Made by a program: the position numbers and the translations under genes. From contig CANGPW010000019.1 in NCBI GenBank assembly GCA_947456185.1, positions 1 to 38,081 on the forward strand: a DNA stretch of 38,081 nt, read 5' to 3'. This DNA comes from Bacteroidota bacterium (GTDB lineage: Bacteria > Bacteroidota > Bacteroidia > UKL13-3). Below are positions 5,837 through 14,714 of the stretch, piece by piece. Position 1 is the first letter of the stretch; the number at the start of each line of letters is the position of its first letter. The notes beneath the pieces were generated by a model. It worked only from the letters and a program-made list of their open reading frames with translations, had not been told where the DNA came from and made no database searches.

Positions 5837-8344
5837 CTATTTTATGATTGATACTTTTTCAAAAGTACTTTTTCCATTGATTGTAATTTCTAAATTAATT
5901 ATACCTGTTATGTTTTCAGGAATATTTAATTCTAATAAACCATTATCTACTAAATTGTATTTTATTTTGATGCAATCTCCCATTATATTCATTGCATTTA
6001 TTTCTATTAAATCGTTCTTATTGATGTCGCCTTTTAAAAACATTTTACCATTATTTGGATTAGGGAAAATTGAAATGTAAGTAGCTTCTTTTATTTTTTG
6101 ATTAATGGAAGTAGACCCAGATGTAAATGAAACTTGATTTCCATAAGCTGTTCCAACACTGTTGGTAGCATATGCACGAACATAATAAAGTGTGTTGGGA
6201 AGTAATGAGGTTATATTACTTGTGAAAATACCAGAACCCGTTCCATCATTTGTTTTACTATTTGTAATAGTTGGATTTGAACTTGTAGACCAACAAACAC
6301 CACGAGCAGATATCAAAACTCCACCATTATCTTGAATGTTTCCACCAGACGTTGCTGCTGTTTTTGTAATGTTAGAAATATTAATTGTTGTGATTGTAGC
6401 AATAGATGCTGGGGCGGGTGTAAGAACTGAAACTCCTTTATCTGTTCCAAACCATACTTTACCTAAACTATCTACATAAATTGAAGATACATTATTGCTT
6501 AAAATATTGCTATTGGTTTTATTATATGTTTTCCATACTTGTCCATCAAAACATGTAACTCCAGAATCTATAAAACATAACCAAATGCGATTATAACGGT
6601 CACAAAAAATATTAGTTGGAGAAAATTGTGAAATAGGACTGTTATAATTAGTCCAAGAAGTTCCATTATATTTTGATAATCCACGATATGGAAAAATATA
6701 ACTATCAGTCCAAATATTACCTAAACTATCAATTGTTAATAAATTTGAAGAGCTATTAATGTTTTTTGTAAAAACTGACCAAGTGGTACCATTATATTTC
6801 ACTATTTCTCCATCAGAATAACTTACAAATACATTTCCATTTTTATCTGCTGCTATCTTTACTAATGATGATGTGTTTTGTGATATTTGAGTTTTTTCAA
6901 AATTCAATATTTTATTAGCACTTATCATTGATACTCCATCATAATTTTTTAATAACCAAATATTACCGAGTTTATCTTCACAAATATTAGTAGCGTAGTA
7001 ATTATCAAAATATTTTAAGCTATCATTTGAATAATATACCCAATCAATATTATTAGATAATAATTTTTGAACACCAAAAGAGGATGGAATCCATTTATTG
7101 TTTTTTGAATCAATAAATACATCTGTATAAGCATCATAACTCAAACCTGAATTGAACGCAGAATACACTTTTGAAGTTTTTTGTAATGTATCTAATATAC
7201 TTATTCCATCGTTATGAGATATAATTAATTGGTTTATATTCCGTCCTTTAATTACATCATTGGTTTGATTATTTAATAAACCTGCATTTTCTTTTGTGTA
7301 TAAATTAAAAGCAGAACCATTATAACGAACAAGGCCTTTATTACTTAAAAATGAATTAAATCCCCAATAACCAGTAAGCCATGCTGTATTTAAATTATCA
7401 AAATATATGGAATTTACTTCTAAATTTAAACCTGTTAAATTATAAGTTGTCCAATTAGTAGTGGAACTATTTTTAAATAGTTTAATATTATTATTTGCAT
7501 AATCTCCCCTAGTTGTCCATACTTTATTATTAATATCAACTCCTATTGGTGAACTTCCGTCTCCTGGGTCATCATCTCTTCTAATCAAAGTATCTAAATT
7601 TCGTTTGTATTGAATCAATACACTTGCCACATATCCATATACATCTCCATTATTATCACTTTTTAAATTATAAACAGATGATGTTGAATTATCATAATCC
7701 ATATAAAGTTTCCAACTAATGCCATTGAACCTTGATAAATTTCCACTACCATAGTAACCAAACCAAACATTTCCATAAGTATCTACAGTTATATCATTTA
7801 CTATATCTCGGTATAATCCACTATTCATGCTCGTATAATTTTGCCAAACACCATTAGGCGAATATTTTACTACACCATTACCACCAAATGTTCCATCACT
7901 GGTTCTACACCAAATATTACCTATTTTATCTATAGCTAATGGATATATTCCAAAATTATATGTGCTTCTAATAAAATGAAAAATTGAATCATATTTTACT
8001 AAACCTGAATAATTTCCCGACGAGGTAAAATATAAATTATTTAGAGAATCTTTTAACATTCTTGATATTCCTCCACTTCCATTTATTCCAGCGTTTGTAC
8101 ATGAATAATTTAACTTGTCTTTATCTCTCCAAGTTCTAAATTGTCCAGATTTTAAATTTGAAAAACCACTATCAGCAGTAGAAATCCAAATTGTTCCTTG
8201 CTTATCCGCAGAAAGTGTGGTAATAATATTGGAAGATAACCCATTGGTTGAATACGTGATATTTTGCCATGTTTGTGCATTAAGTTGGAATGATAATACC
8301 AAAAATACAATCATTAATTTAGCATAGATTTTATTTTTTTTCAT
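5837..8344 (-). CDS. Secreted beta-propeller / FN3-like protein with T9SS sorting domain
   Basis: An 835-aa protein. The start is placed at 8344 (MKKNKIYAKLMIVFLVLSF), because a signal peptide ending NAQ begins there; the 32 codons upstream are AT-rich leader. Residues about 25-640 contain many repeats of the type DSLGNIWTDSY, KYNGTSW, VDSLGKVWFGTDKGVSVL, matching two-component-regulator-propeller (Reg_prop) blades. Here they are extracellular and not fused to a kinase. Residues about 644-743 form an FN3-like domain (ARGVCWSTSSNPTI, LLPNTLYYVRAYATN). The last about 80 residues are a T9SS type A sorting domain (ISIFPNPNNGKMFLKG ... FEKVSIIK). It is likely exported across the outer membrane and anchored on the surface; its ligand is unknown. 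A conserved upstream element is shared with the operon at 2712-5282. Confidence 0.85.
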   Translation of the reverse strand: MKKNKIYAKLMIVFLVLSFQLNAQTWQNITYSTNGLSSNIITTLSADKQGTIWISTADSGFSNLKSGQFRTWRDKDKLNYSCTNAGINGSGGISRMLKDSLNNLYFTSSGNYSGLVKYDSIFHFIRSTYNFGIYPLAIDKIGNIWCRTSDGTFGGNGVVKYSPNGVWQNYTSMNSGLYRDIVNDITVDTYGNVWFGYYGSGNLSRFNGISWKLYMDYDNSTSSVYNLKSDNNGDVYGYVASVLIQYKRNLDTLIRRDDDPGDGSSPIGVDINNKVWTTRGDYANNNIKLFKNSSTTNWTTYNLTGLNLEVNSIYFDNLNTAWLTGYWGFNSFLSNKGLVRYNGSAFNLYTKENAGLLNNQTNDVIKGRNINQLIISHNDGISILDTLQKTSKVYSAFNSGLSYDAYTDVFIDSKNNKWIPSSFGVQKLLSNNIDWVYYSNDSLKYFDNYYATNICEDKLGNIWLLKNYDGVSMISANKILNFEKTQISQNTSSLVKIAADKNGNVFVSYSDGEIVKYNGTTWSVFTKNINSSSNLLTIDSLGNIWTDSYIFPYRGLSKYNGTSWTNYNSPISQFSPTNIFCDRYNRIWLCFIDSGVTCFDGQVWKTYNKTNSNILSNNVSSIYVDSLGKVWFGTDKGVSVLTPAPASIATITTINISNITKTAATSGGNIQDNGGVLISARGVCWSTSSNPTITNSKTNDGTGSGIFTSNITSLLPNTLYYVRAYATNSVGTAYGNQVSFTSGSTSINQKIKEATYISIFPNPNNGKMFLKGDINKNDLIEINAMNIMGDCIKIKYNLVDNGLLELNIPENITGIINLEITINGKSTFEKVSIIK

Positions 8345-8392
8345 ATATTTTATTTTAGTTAAGTAATCAATTTTTAAAACAGTTTTGTAACA

Positions 8393-8447
8393 CAAAATTA
8401 TATATAAAAATATGATGTATTTCGTGCCAAGTAATGTCAAGTATTTT
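8393..8447 (-). promoter_or_regulatory. Putative promoter with conserved upstream element, copy 2
   Basis: On the minus strand the blocks AATACTTG, ATTACTTG and ACGAAAT (8419-8447) are spaced exactly as in copy 1; 25 of 29 bases match. TAATTTTG (8393-8400), an exact TAnnTTTG -7 match, lies 27 bp downstream, against 26 bp in copy 1. The element ends about 41 bp before the start of the divergent HTH-like gene, so it could serve both directions. Confidence 0.55.
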
Positions 8448-8488
8448 TTATTATTATAAATATTTATATATTAGTGGCTGTTTAAAAT

Positions 8489-9610
8489 ATGCCAAAACCC
8501 AAATACGAAACTTCAAACTTTGCATTGAATGAACTGCGAAATCAAATGATTGATAAAGCGGGATTTCCGCTACGTACCAAAGTAGATGCGGGATATTTAT
8601 CGCTCATTATGAAAAATGCTGGCATTGAAAATGTATCAGATTCAACCTTGTACCGTTTTTTTACTTCAAATACAAATGAGCATAAATTTTATTTGAATAC
8701 CTTAGATAAATTAGCTCAGTTTTGTGGAAGAAAAAATTTTGATGATTTTGAAAAATGGGCAGCCCATCAAATAGATTTTGGTTTTACTTATGGGGAATTA
8801 ACCATCAATAAAAAACCTATTAAAAGCTTGATTAAAATATGTGTCCATCAAAATCAATTTAATCCAATTCGTGAATATTTAGAACAGTTGAATGAACTTA
8901 ACACATACATGCAAGTGCAATTAGGTTTTGAATTTTATCAAACTTTGTTAAGCAATCCAAATTCAAATATTCAGTTCTATCAAGAATTTTCTCAATTACC
9001 AGTAATTCGCGAAAGTTTTTTCGAAAAATGCATTGACCCCGAATTTAAAATTCCTGGCTATGAAAAAGGTTTAGAATTATACCTAAAACATATAAATTCA
9101 AAAAGCGATATCAATTTAATTCAAGATTATATTTTTGGAAACAGCATGTTATTCCGTTATCACTATATCAATAATAACCTTTTAGATGCTATTAAATTCA
9201 GTAACTCAATTTATAAAAAAGAAACATATACTGATGCTGATCTTAAGAAGCTATTTATATATCCTCGCATGCGTTATTTATCCTATAAAATATGGTATTT
9301 AATGCTTACAAAAAACAAAAGTGAAGTAGAAGAATATACCAATTGGCTACTCCATTATTGTGATAAAAATATAAAAAACTGGGACAATGCTGAACAACGC
9401 ATTGCCTTTTCGTGCGTTGCGGAAACGTTTGTTTATGGAGATATCAATTTAAAATATCACCATGAACTTAAAAATATTTTCAATGAATTAATCAGTAGCT
9501 ATTCATCTGATTTTTCAAAACATTCACTTAAATATATGATTCCTTATACCGATATGAATGGAATTTATAATTCTAAAAGAATAGCTAAAATTAGTTTATT
9601 AAATTATTAG
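8489..9610 (+). CDS. Uncharacterised protein with HTH-like N-terminus, putative regulator
   Basis: A 373-aa cytoplasmic-looking protein without signal peptide or membrane segment. The first about 90 residues (ALNELRNQMIDKAG, VDAGYLSLIMKNAG, VSDSTLYRFF, YLNTLDKLAQFCGRKNFDDFEKW) are helical. They resemble the XRE-like heads of uncharacterised Bacteroidota proteins in which (S)xxTLYRFF sits in the recognition-helix position. The rest (about 100-373) is Tyr-, Asn- and Lys-rich and predicted helical, possibly a repeat-type sensor. It is transcribed divergently from the propeller gene with 144 bp between the starts, a typical layout for a local regulator. The shared element in that gap suggests it may bind there; this is inference. 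Not recognised as a named family. Confidence 0.65.
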   Translation: MPKPKYETSNFALNELRNQMIDKAGFPLRTKVDAGYLSLIMKNAGIENVSDSTLYRFFTSNTNEHKFYLNTLDKLAQFCGRKNFDDFEKWAAHQIDFGFTYGELTINKKPIKSLIKICVHQNQFNPIREYLEQLNELNTYMQVQLGFEFYQTLLSNPNSNIQFYQEFSQLPVIRESFFEKCIDPEFKIPGYEKGLELYLKHINSKSDINLIQDYIFGNSMLFRYHYINNNLLDAIKFSNSIYKKETYTDADLKKLFIYPRMRYLSYKIWYLMLTKNKSEVEEYTNWLLHYCDKNIKNWDNAEQRIAFSCVAETFVYGDINLKYHHELKNIFNELISSYSSDFSKHSLKYMIPYTDMNGIYNSKRIAKISLLNY

Positions 9611-9636
9611 ATTAAATATTCAATTCAAGTATTAAA

Positions 9637-11277
9637 CTATAGCTTTTCTACTTTTTGAATCAACACTGAATTGGCGGTTCTAATTTTTAAAATATACAAG
9701 CCTCGTTTTAGTTTATTCGATTTGTTCAATGCAAAACGATTGACACCTAATTCAACTTTTTCTTTTTGTTTAAAAACTATTTTTTCTTCTATAGTTTGTA
9801 ATGTAATTTCTAATTTTTGATTCATTGTACTGTTTAAACAAACATGTATATTACTATCGGCTAATTGGTCAGTTTGTATTAAACTATCATTGGTGTAGTA
9901 AGCCAATAACTGATGTGTTAATTTCATATCAGGAATTCCATAACCCAATAATTCATTGGCATGGTAATATTGGTTAGCACTTAGCGTCATTGCTTGCTTT
10001 ACTTCAATTGGTATTTTCATTCTGTTCCCCTGTAACAAACAAGCGGCAGCTCCAGCAATTAAAGGAGCTGAATATGAAGTTCCATTTCCTTTTATAATCT
10101 TTCCATACTCATTTACCAAATTCACCGATTCGCCTAAAGTGGCTAATTCTGGCTTCACTTTATTTCGCTTAACAAAGCCAACAGAAGTAAAAGCCGCAGC
10201 TTTTTTATCAGTATTACAAGCACCAACTGTTATAACGTTATCAGCATCGGCAGGTGTGCTAATAGATTCCCAAATTTTATTTCCTTCATTCCCGGCACTT
10301 ATCACCACTAGTATCCCATTATTTACAGCCATGTTTGCTGCTTGTGCAATGATGGTTTTGTTACCACTAAATTCTTTCTTTTTATGTCCAAATATTTTGT
10401 TATCAAACTCGGTATAACCCAACGATGATGTAATAATATCAACGCCTAAACTGTCGGCTATTTCAGCAGCTTTAGCCCAATTATATTCTTCTATTGGAAA
10501 TTCCGACAAATTATTTTCAGTATTAAATAAATGATAGTTAGCCTCAGGTGCTGCGCCAACATATTTATAAGGAACATTGGCAGCCATACAGCTTATCACA
10601 TTTACACCATGCTCATCGTTATTGGTATAAATATCTTCATTTGCATTTACCAAATTGAAACTGTTTTTAATATTGCCTTGGTTAAAAAATGTCAATTTAT
10701 TTAAATTATTAAAACCAGCATCAAATACAGCAATGTCAATTCCTTTACCATTTAAATTCTGCTGATGTAATTTTTGAGTATTGGTAATCAATATATGCTC
10801 CGTTGCTTTTCCATAATATAAATTAGAATCAACGGCTTCGTTTTTATCAAACCTTTGTTCCAACATATTTATCCTATCGGCTAAGTTTATATTTTCCGAC
10901 TTTTCTTTTACTATGTCGTAACCTATTAATAAAACATCCTTGATGTCTTTATTATTTCTCAAACTATCAGCCAACCCAGCATTGGCTATAACTACAATGC
11001 CATTGAACCATTTAAGCGAATACAAATAATTGGTAACAAAAGGCAATACTGCATGAATATTTTTTTCGGTTACCGGTAAATCATTGAAGGTAATTGCAGG
11101 TAAATGAAACTTCATTCTACGATAAAGACATTTTCGAGCTATAAAACTTTCAGGGTTTAAAGTGGAAAAATTAGCAGTATCTTTTTGTTTAAATGAAACA
11201 AAATAATAATTGCCTTGCGCATGAATTTGCAAAGCAAAAACAACAAGAAGGAAGAATAAAAAAATACTGTTTTTCAT
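9637..11277 (-). CDS. S8 family subtilisin-like serine peptidase, secreted
   Basis: A 546-aa protein with a signal peptide (1-20, ending HAQ). An N-terminal prodomain-like region follows to about residue 150, then a peptidase S8 domain. The triad is visible: Asp186 in AVFDAGF, His223 in DEHGVNV and Ser401 in GTSYSAP. The oxyanion Asn330 sits in ISAGNEGN. The C-terminal about 80 residues form a beta-rich domain ending in KLKRGLYILKIRTANSVLIQKVEKL-like sequence. This resembles a T9SS sorting domain but lacks a clear PNP motif, so secretion by T9SS is likely but not certain. It probably degrades proteins outside the cell. It stands alone, convergent with the 8489 gene, with a repeat array upstream. 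Confidence 0.88.
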   Translation of the reverse strand: MKNSIFLFFLLVVFALQIHAQGNYYFVSFKQKDTANFSTLNPESFIARKCLYRRMKFHLPAITFNDLPVTEKNIHAVLPFVTNYLYSLKWFNGIVVIANAGLADSLRNNKDIKDVLLIGYDIVKEKSENINLADRINMLEQRFDKNEAVDSNLYYGKATEHILITNTQKLHQQNLNGKGIDIAVFDAGFNNLNKLTFFNQGNIKNSFNLVNANEDIYTNNDEHGVNVISCMAANVPYKYVGAAPEANYHLFNTENNLSEFPIEEYNWAKAAEIADSLGVDIITSSLGYTEFDNKIFGHKKKEFSGNKTIIAQAANMAVNNGILVVISAGNEGNKIWESISTPADADNVITVGACNTDKKAAAFTSVGFVKRNKVKPELATLGESVNLVNEYGKIIKGNGTSYSAPLIAGAAACLLQGNRMKIPIEVKQAMTLSANQYYHANELLGYGIPDMKLTHQLLAYYTNDSLIQTDQLADSNIHVCLNSTMNQKLEITLQTIEEKIVFKQKEKVELGVNRFALNKSNKLKRGLYILKIRTANSVLIQKVEKL

Positions 11278-11770
11278 AGGAAAAAAATAAAAAAAATTGA
11301 ATCACATAGGTACATAGAAAACATAGAATTCCAAAATTTATAATATCATGTTGCTTGCCATTTTTGTATGTCTGAGCTTTTAGTTTGTCAATCTGAGCTT
11401 GCCGAAGACCATACACGACCCTTCGGCAGGCTCAGGGTGACATTGCGTTTAGGACGAAAGTTGTTTAGTAAACAAAGTGTCTGTTACTTATTTCTTAAAA
11501 TGCTTAATGTCATGGTGAGCTTGATTTTTTGTCAGTCTGAGCTTGCCGAAGACCATACACAACCCTTCGGCAGGCTCAGGGTGACATTGCGTTTAGGGCA
11601 AAAGTTGTTTAGTAAACAAAGTGTCTGCTACTTATTTCTTAAAATGCTTAATGTCATGGTGAGCTTGATTTTTTGTCAGTCTGAGCTTGCCGAAGACCAT
11701 ACACAACCCTTCGGCAGGCTCAGGGTGACATTGCGTTTAGGGCGAAAGTTGTTATTTATGAATTCATATT
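11278..11770. other. Repeat-filled spacer
   Basis: 493 bp without a credible gene. A short segment reading CACATAGGTACATAGAAAACATAG near 11303 resembles common Bacteroidota intergenic repeats. The 144-bp tandem palindromic array follows (11387-11753). A plus-strand 193-codon ORF exists only because 144 is a multiple of three. Confidence 0.8.
11387..11753. repeat. Tandem 144-bp palindromic repeat, two full units plus a partial third
   Basis: Units start at 11387, 11531 and 11675, exactly 144 bp apart. The third stops after about 79 bp. Each carries CTGAGCTTGCCGAAG (first at 11393-11407) and CTTCGGCAGGCTCAG (11421-11435), which pair at 14 of 15 positions around a 13-nt loop and are followed by GGTGACATTGCG. 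The full units also hold a second palindrome, TTGTTTAGTAAACAA (11461-11475 and 11605-11619). The CTTCGGCAGGCTCAG core resembles a repeat widespread in bacterial intergenic regions. The array ends about 18 bp before a GIY-YIG gene. Confidence 0.9.
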
Positions 11771-12058
11771 TTATTGATTATTTTTGGATAACACTTTCAA
11801 TAATTCTATATCACCATCAATCAACGCTTCCTTCTTTTTTCTTGACCAGCCTTTTAATTGTTTTTCTCTTAAAATTGCTTGGTTTATATCAATGTATGAT
11901 TCATGGTAAACTAAAACAAATGGTCTTTTATTATATGTATATGAATTAATATCAAGCCCAGTTTCGTTTTGACTCAACCTGATATCCAAATTGTTTGTTA
12001 CTCCAATATAGAATGAGTCATCTGCACATTTAAGTATATAAACAAAGTAAGTATTCAT
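11771..12058 (-). CDS. Small GIY-YIG nuclease family protein
   Basis: A 95-aa protein covering a single GIY-YIG fold. Strand one carries FVYILKC (the GIY position reads VYI), strand two SFYIGVT (YIG), and Arg27 follows in NNLDIRLSQ. The segment REKQLKGWSRKKKEALI is typical of the short YhbQ/URI subgroup. These stand-alone proteins are thought to cut DNA or be structure-specific nucleases; physiological roles are mostly unknown. Its 3' end lies about 18 bp from a tandem palindromic repeat array, and its 5' end is 20 bp from the stop of the beta-CASP gene. No clear terminator was seen. It may be a passenger of, or act on, the repeat. Confidence 0.85.
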   Translation of the reverse strand: MNTYFVYILKCADDSFYIGVTNNLDIRLSQNETGLDINSYTYNKRPFVLVYHESYIDINQAILREKQLKGWSRKKKEALIDGDIELLKVLSKNNQ

Positions 12059-12078
12059 TCATTTTCGAATTTATTAAT

Positions 12079-13479
12079 CTACAATTCAAAAACCTGTCCT
12101 TGTTCGGGCATTTCAGCTTTAATTCCAACTAAACTCAAACGTTCATTCATTAAGTTCATTTGAGTTTCATCGCCATGTACTAAAAAAACTTTGTTACATC
12201 CATTTTGATTGGTTTGATAAATATAATTATAAATTTCATCACCATCAGGATGTGAGCTAAATATATCGGTACTTGCTATTTTTGCCAATACGCGTTTGGT
12301 TCTATTTTTAATGCTAATAGTAGATTGTCCATTTAACAAACGATAACCAAAAGTTCCTTCAGCACAATAGCCAGAAATCAAAATAGTAGAATAAGGATTT
12401 TCAATATTATTACTCACATGTTCTTGAATTCTTCCACCTTCCACCATTCCCGCAGCTGAAATAATTACACAAGGTTCACTGTAATACATTAGGGCTTCGT
12501 GGTGTCTTGAATCTTCTAAATATTCAATATCGTTATGTTCCAATAAAGCTCCAAATTCCTTTTGAAATTGCGCAGCTTCTGGATTCAACAATTCTGCATG
12601 CTTTTCGTAAACATGGGTACTTCTAATGGCCAAAGGACTATCAACAAATATTTTAACATACGGAATTAATCCTTTACGTTTTAGTTGATGTATGGTAAAA
12701 ACAATGGATTGCGTTCGTCCAACGCTGAAAGCTGGAATGATTAATCGGCCTCTTATATCAATACAAGTAGTGGTAATGTAATGCAGCATCTCCTCCTCTG
12801 CCGATTGGGTAATTTTATGTTTTCGTCCGCCATAAGTACATTCCGTTACAAGGGTATCAATGCCAGTTAAAATGGTAGCATCGTTAATAAGTTTAGAATT
12901 ACTTCTACCCAAATCACCCGTAAATCCAATGGTTTTACGTTTACCATTTTCCTCCACTTCCATTTTTACAGAAGCAGCTCCTAACAAATGTCCGGCTTCT
13001 ATCAAAGTAACTTTTGCTTCTTTGTTAATGGTAAATGGTTCATTGAAATTAGCCAACACAAATTGGTTCACCGTATCTTTTACTTGCGATGATAAATACA
13101 AAGGTTTCGAAACATTTCCTCGTTTGGTTTTCTTAGCAGTTCCTAATGCTTTGCGGTATTCCATTAACTGAATATTGGCACTGTCGTAAAGCAAAAACTC
13201 TGTTAGTTCGGCAGTAGCAGGCGTGCAAATAATGCTTCCTTTAAAACCTTGATGAACCAAACTGGGTAAATTTCCAGAATGATCAATATGTGCGTGAGTT
13301 AAAATTACTGCATCAATATCGGCAGCGTTAAACGGAAAAATGTCTTCTTTATAAGTTGGATTGCGTTTCAATTCGTAATCCATTCCGCAATCAATAAGTA
13401 TATTATAGCCACTTTGTAAAGTAACAAGGTGCATGCTTCCCGTAACTTGTCGGGCGGCACCTAAAAAGGTAATTTTCAT
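12079..13479 (-). CDS. MBL-fold beta-CASP RNA-processing metallo-hydrolase
   Basis: A 466-aa protein combining a metallo-beta-lactamase core with a beta-CASP insert, as in CPSF73-like ribonucleases of bacteria and archaea. Metal-binding motif HAHIDH is at 62-67, with further ligands His164 (EAGHLLG) and Asp189 (FTGDLG). Beta-CASP motif A may correspond to the region VDSPLA (about 279-284) or the TECTYGG Glu. His410 (SSHPDGDE) and His435 (VHGDE) match motifs B and C. No KH domain is seen, so it is not RNase J proper. It probably degrades or processes RNA in the cytoplasm. Start at 13479 begins directly with the family N-terminus (MKITFLGAARQVTGS). It stands near the GIY-YIG gene on the same strand. 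Confidence 0.88.
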   Translation of the reverse strand: MKITFLGAARQVTGSMHLVTLQSGYNILIDCGMDYELKRNPTYKEDIFPFNAADIDAVILTHAHIDHSGNLPSLVHQGFKGSIICTPATAELTEFLLYDSANIQLMEYRKALGTAKKTKRGNVSKPLYLSSQVKDTVNQFVLANFNEPFTINKEAKVTLIEAGHLLGAASVKMEVEENGKRKTIGFTGDLGRSNSKLINDATILTGIDTLVTECTYGGRKHKITQSAEEEMLHYITTTCIDIRGRLIIPAFSVGRTQSIVFTIHQLKRKGLIPYVKIFVDSPLAIRSTHVYEKHAELLNPEAAQFQKEFGALLEHNDIEYLEDSRHHEALMYYSEPCVIISAAGMVEGGRIQEHVSNNIENPYSTILISGYCAEGTFGYRLLNGQSTISIKNRTKRVLAKIASTDIFSSHPDGDEIYNYIYQTNQNGCNKVFLVHGDETQMNLMNERLSLVGIKAEMPEQGQVFEL

Positions 13480-13501
13480 TAATAATATTAGTTCTTAGTT
13501 T

Positions 13502-13518
13502 TAAGTACAAAGTACTTA
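13502..13518. other. Short perfect palindrome upstream of beta-CASP gene
   Basis: TAAGTAC-aaa-GTACTTA, 7-bp arms with a 3-nt loop, 23 bp upstream of the start at 13479. It could be an operator or an mRNA leader hairpin; no partner copy was seen. Confidence 0.35.
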
Positions 13519-13688
13519 GTTGTTTGGTTGCAATTAAATAATAAAATATGGTATTTTTATTATTCAATTTTATAACATATAACAAATAAAAAAGGAAAAG
13601 AGTTTTCTTTGATAAATAATTCTTCAAAAACTTAATAATCTAATGCTAAAAACACTAATTTCGAACCTTGTAATTATGATAAAAAATA

Positions 13689-14543
13689 ATGGATAATCAA
13701 ATACCAGCAAGTGAATTGATTTTAAATAGTGATGGCTCTATTTATCATTTACATTTATTACCCGAAGATATTGCAAATACCATCATCTTTGTAGGCGATC
13801 AAGACAGGGTGCACGAAGTAAGTAAGTACTTTGACAAAATTGAAATAAAAAAACATAAACGAGAGTTTTTTACACATACTGGTTTTATTGGCAACAAACG
13901 AATTACGGTTTTAAGTACTGGTATTGGCACCGACAATATTGACATTTGTATGAATGAAATAGATGCCTTGGTGAATGTAGATTTAAAGACCCGCGAAATC
14001 AAAAAAAATCATACTGCTTTAAACATTATTCGAATAGGCACTTCAGGTTCTTTGCAATCAAACATTCCAGTGGATTCTGTTGTAATTAGTGAACAAGGTC
14101 TTGGTCTTGATAGCGTCATGCATTTTTACAACAGACAAGTAAATATCGAATTAGAGCATTCAATCAAAGAACAATTGGGTTATGATTTTTTGTATCCGTA
14201 TATTGAAAATGGAAGCACTGATTTAATGAACCAATTGAATCCAAATTATATCAAAGGAATTACTGCTACGTGTTGTGGATTTTATGCGCCACAAGGAAGA
14301 TTTTTAAAAGCAAAAGGAATCAGTTTTGACTTAATTAATAAACTAACTAATTTAAATGTTGGTGGCAAAAAAGTGACTAATTTTGAAATGGAAACTGCTG
14401 CTATTTATGGTTTGGCAAATGTTTTAGGTCACCAGGCTGTTTCAGTAAATTGTATCATGGCTAATAGAATTGACAATGTTTTTAGCAAAAATCCAACTAA
14501 AATAATTGATGATACGATTAAAGATGTGCTAGCTTCGCTTTAA
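13689..14543 (+). CDS. Nucleoside phosphorylase (uridine phosphorylase-like)
   Basis: A 284-aa cytoplasmic enzyme of the purine/uridine phosphorylase (PNP_UDP_1) superfamily, which splits nucleosides with phosphate into base and ribose-1-phosphate for salvage. The N-terminal phosphate loop reads VGDQDR (35-40), with Gln where most relatives have Pro. GTSGSLQ (117-123) is the second phosphate/ribose loop. NFEMETAAIYGLA carries the ribose-binding EMET at 233-236. Substrate preference cannot be fixed from sequence; uridine is the best guess. Start ATG at 13689 gives the expected length. It is followed by a non-coding stretch of about 170 bp, so it is probably a single-gene unit. Confidence 0.82.
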   Translation: MDNQIPASELILNSDGSIYHLHLLPEDIANTIIFVGDQDRVHEVSKYFDKIEIKKHKREFFTHTGFIGNKRITVLSTGIGTDNIDICMNEIDALVNVDLKTREIKKNHTALNIIRIGTSGSLQSNIPVDSVVISEQGLGLDSVMHFYNRQVNIELEHSIKEQLGYDFLYPYIENGSTDLMNQLNPNYIKGITATCCGFYAPQGRFLKAKGISFDLINKLTNLNVGGKKVTNFEMETAAIYGLANVLGHQAVSVNCIMANRIDNVFSKNPTKIIDDTIKDVLASL

Positions 14544-14601
14544 ATATGAATTATGAAGTATGAAGTATGGATGATAAAGTATAAATTATGAAGTATGAAG
14601 A

Positions 14602-14615
14602 CCCGATAAATCGGG
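14602..14615. repeat. Small hairpin in short-repeat spacer
   Basis: CCCGAT-aa-ATCGGG, without a T run, so probably not a terminator. It sits among AT-rich short repeats (ATGAAGTATGAAGTATG from 14549) and a phrase GTAATCTGTGAAATCTGTGGC (about 14676) that resembles recurrent intergenic filler in Bacteroidota. Confidence 0.45.
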
Positions 14616-14714
14616 GAAGTAAAAAAAATAACTTTGATTTCGCTGATAAGCGCAGAAAAACAAAATAAAATATTTGTGTAATCTGTGAAATCTGTGGCAA
14701 AAAAATAAAAAATT

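Noticed and set aside
8345-8440. A longer start (8440) for the propeller gene
   Set aside because: The upstream 32 codons run through the putative promoter, and a signal peptide starts exactly at 8344.
11387-11753. Tandem array considered as CRISPR
   Set aside because: Units are 144 bp and adjacent with no variable spacers; no cas gene is near.
11368-11949. A 193-codon plus-strand ORF over the 144-bp array
   Set aside because: It exists because the repeat length is a multiple of three; the translation merely repeats the palindrome-derived peptide and runs antisense into the GIY-YIG gene.
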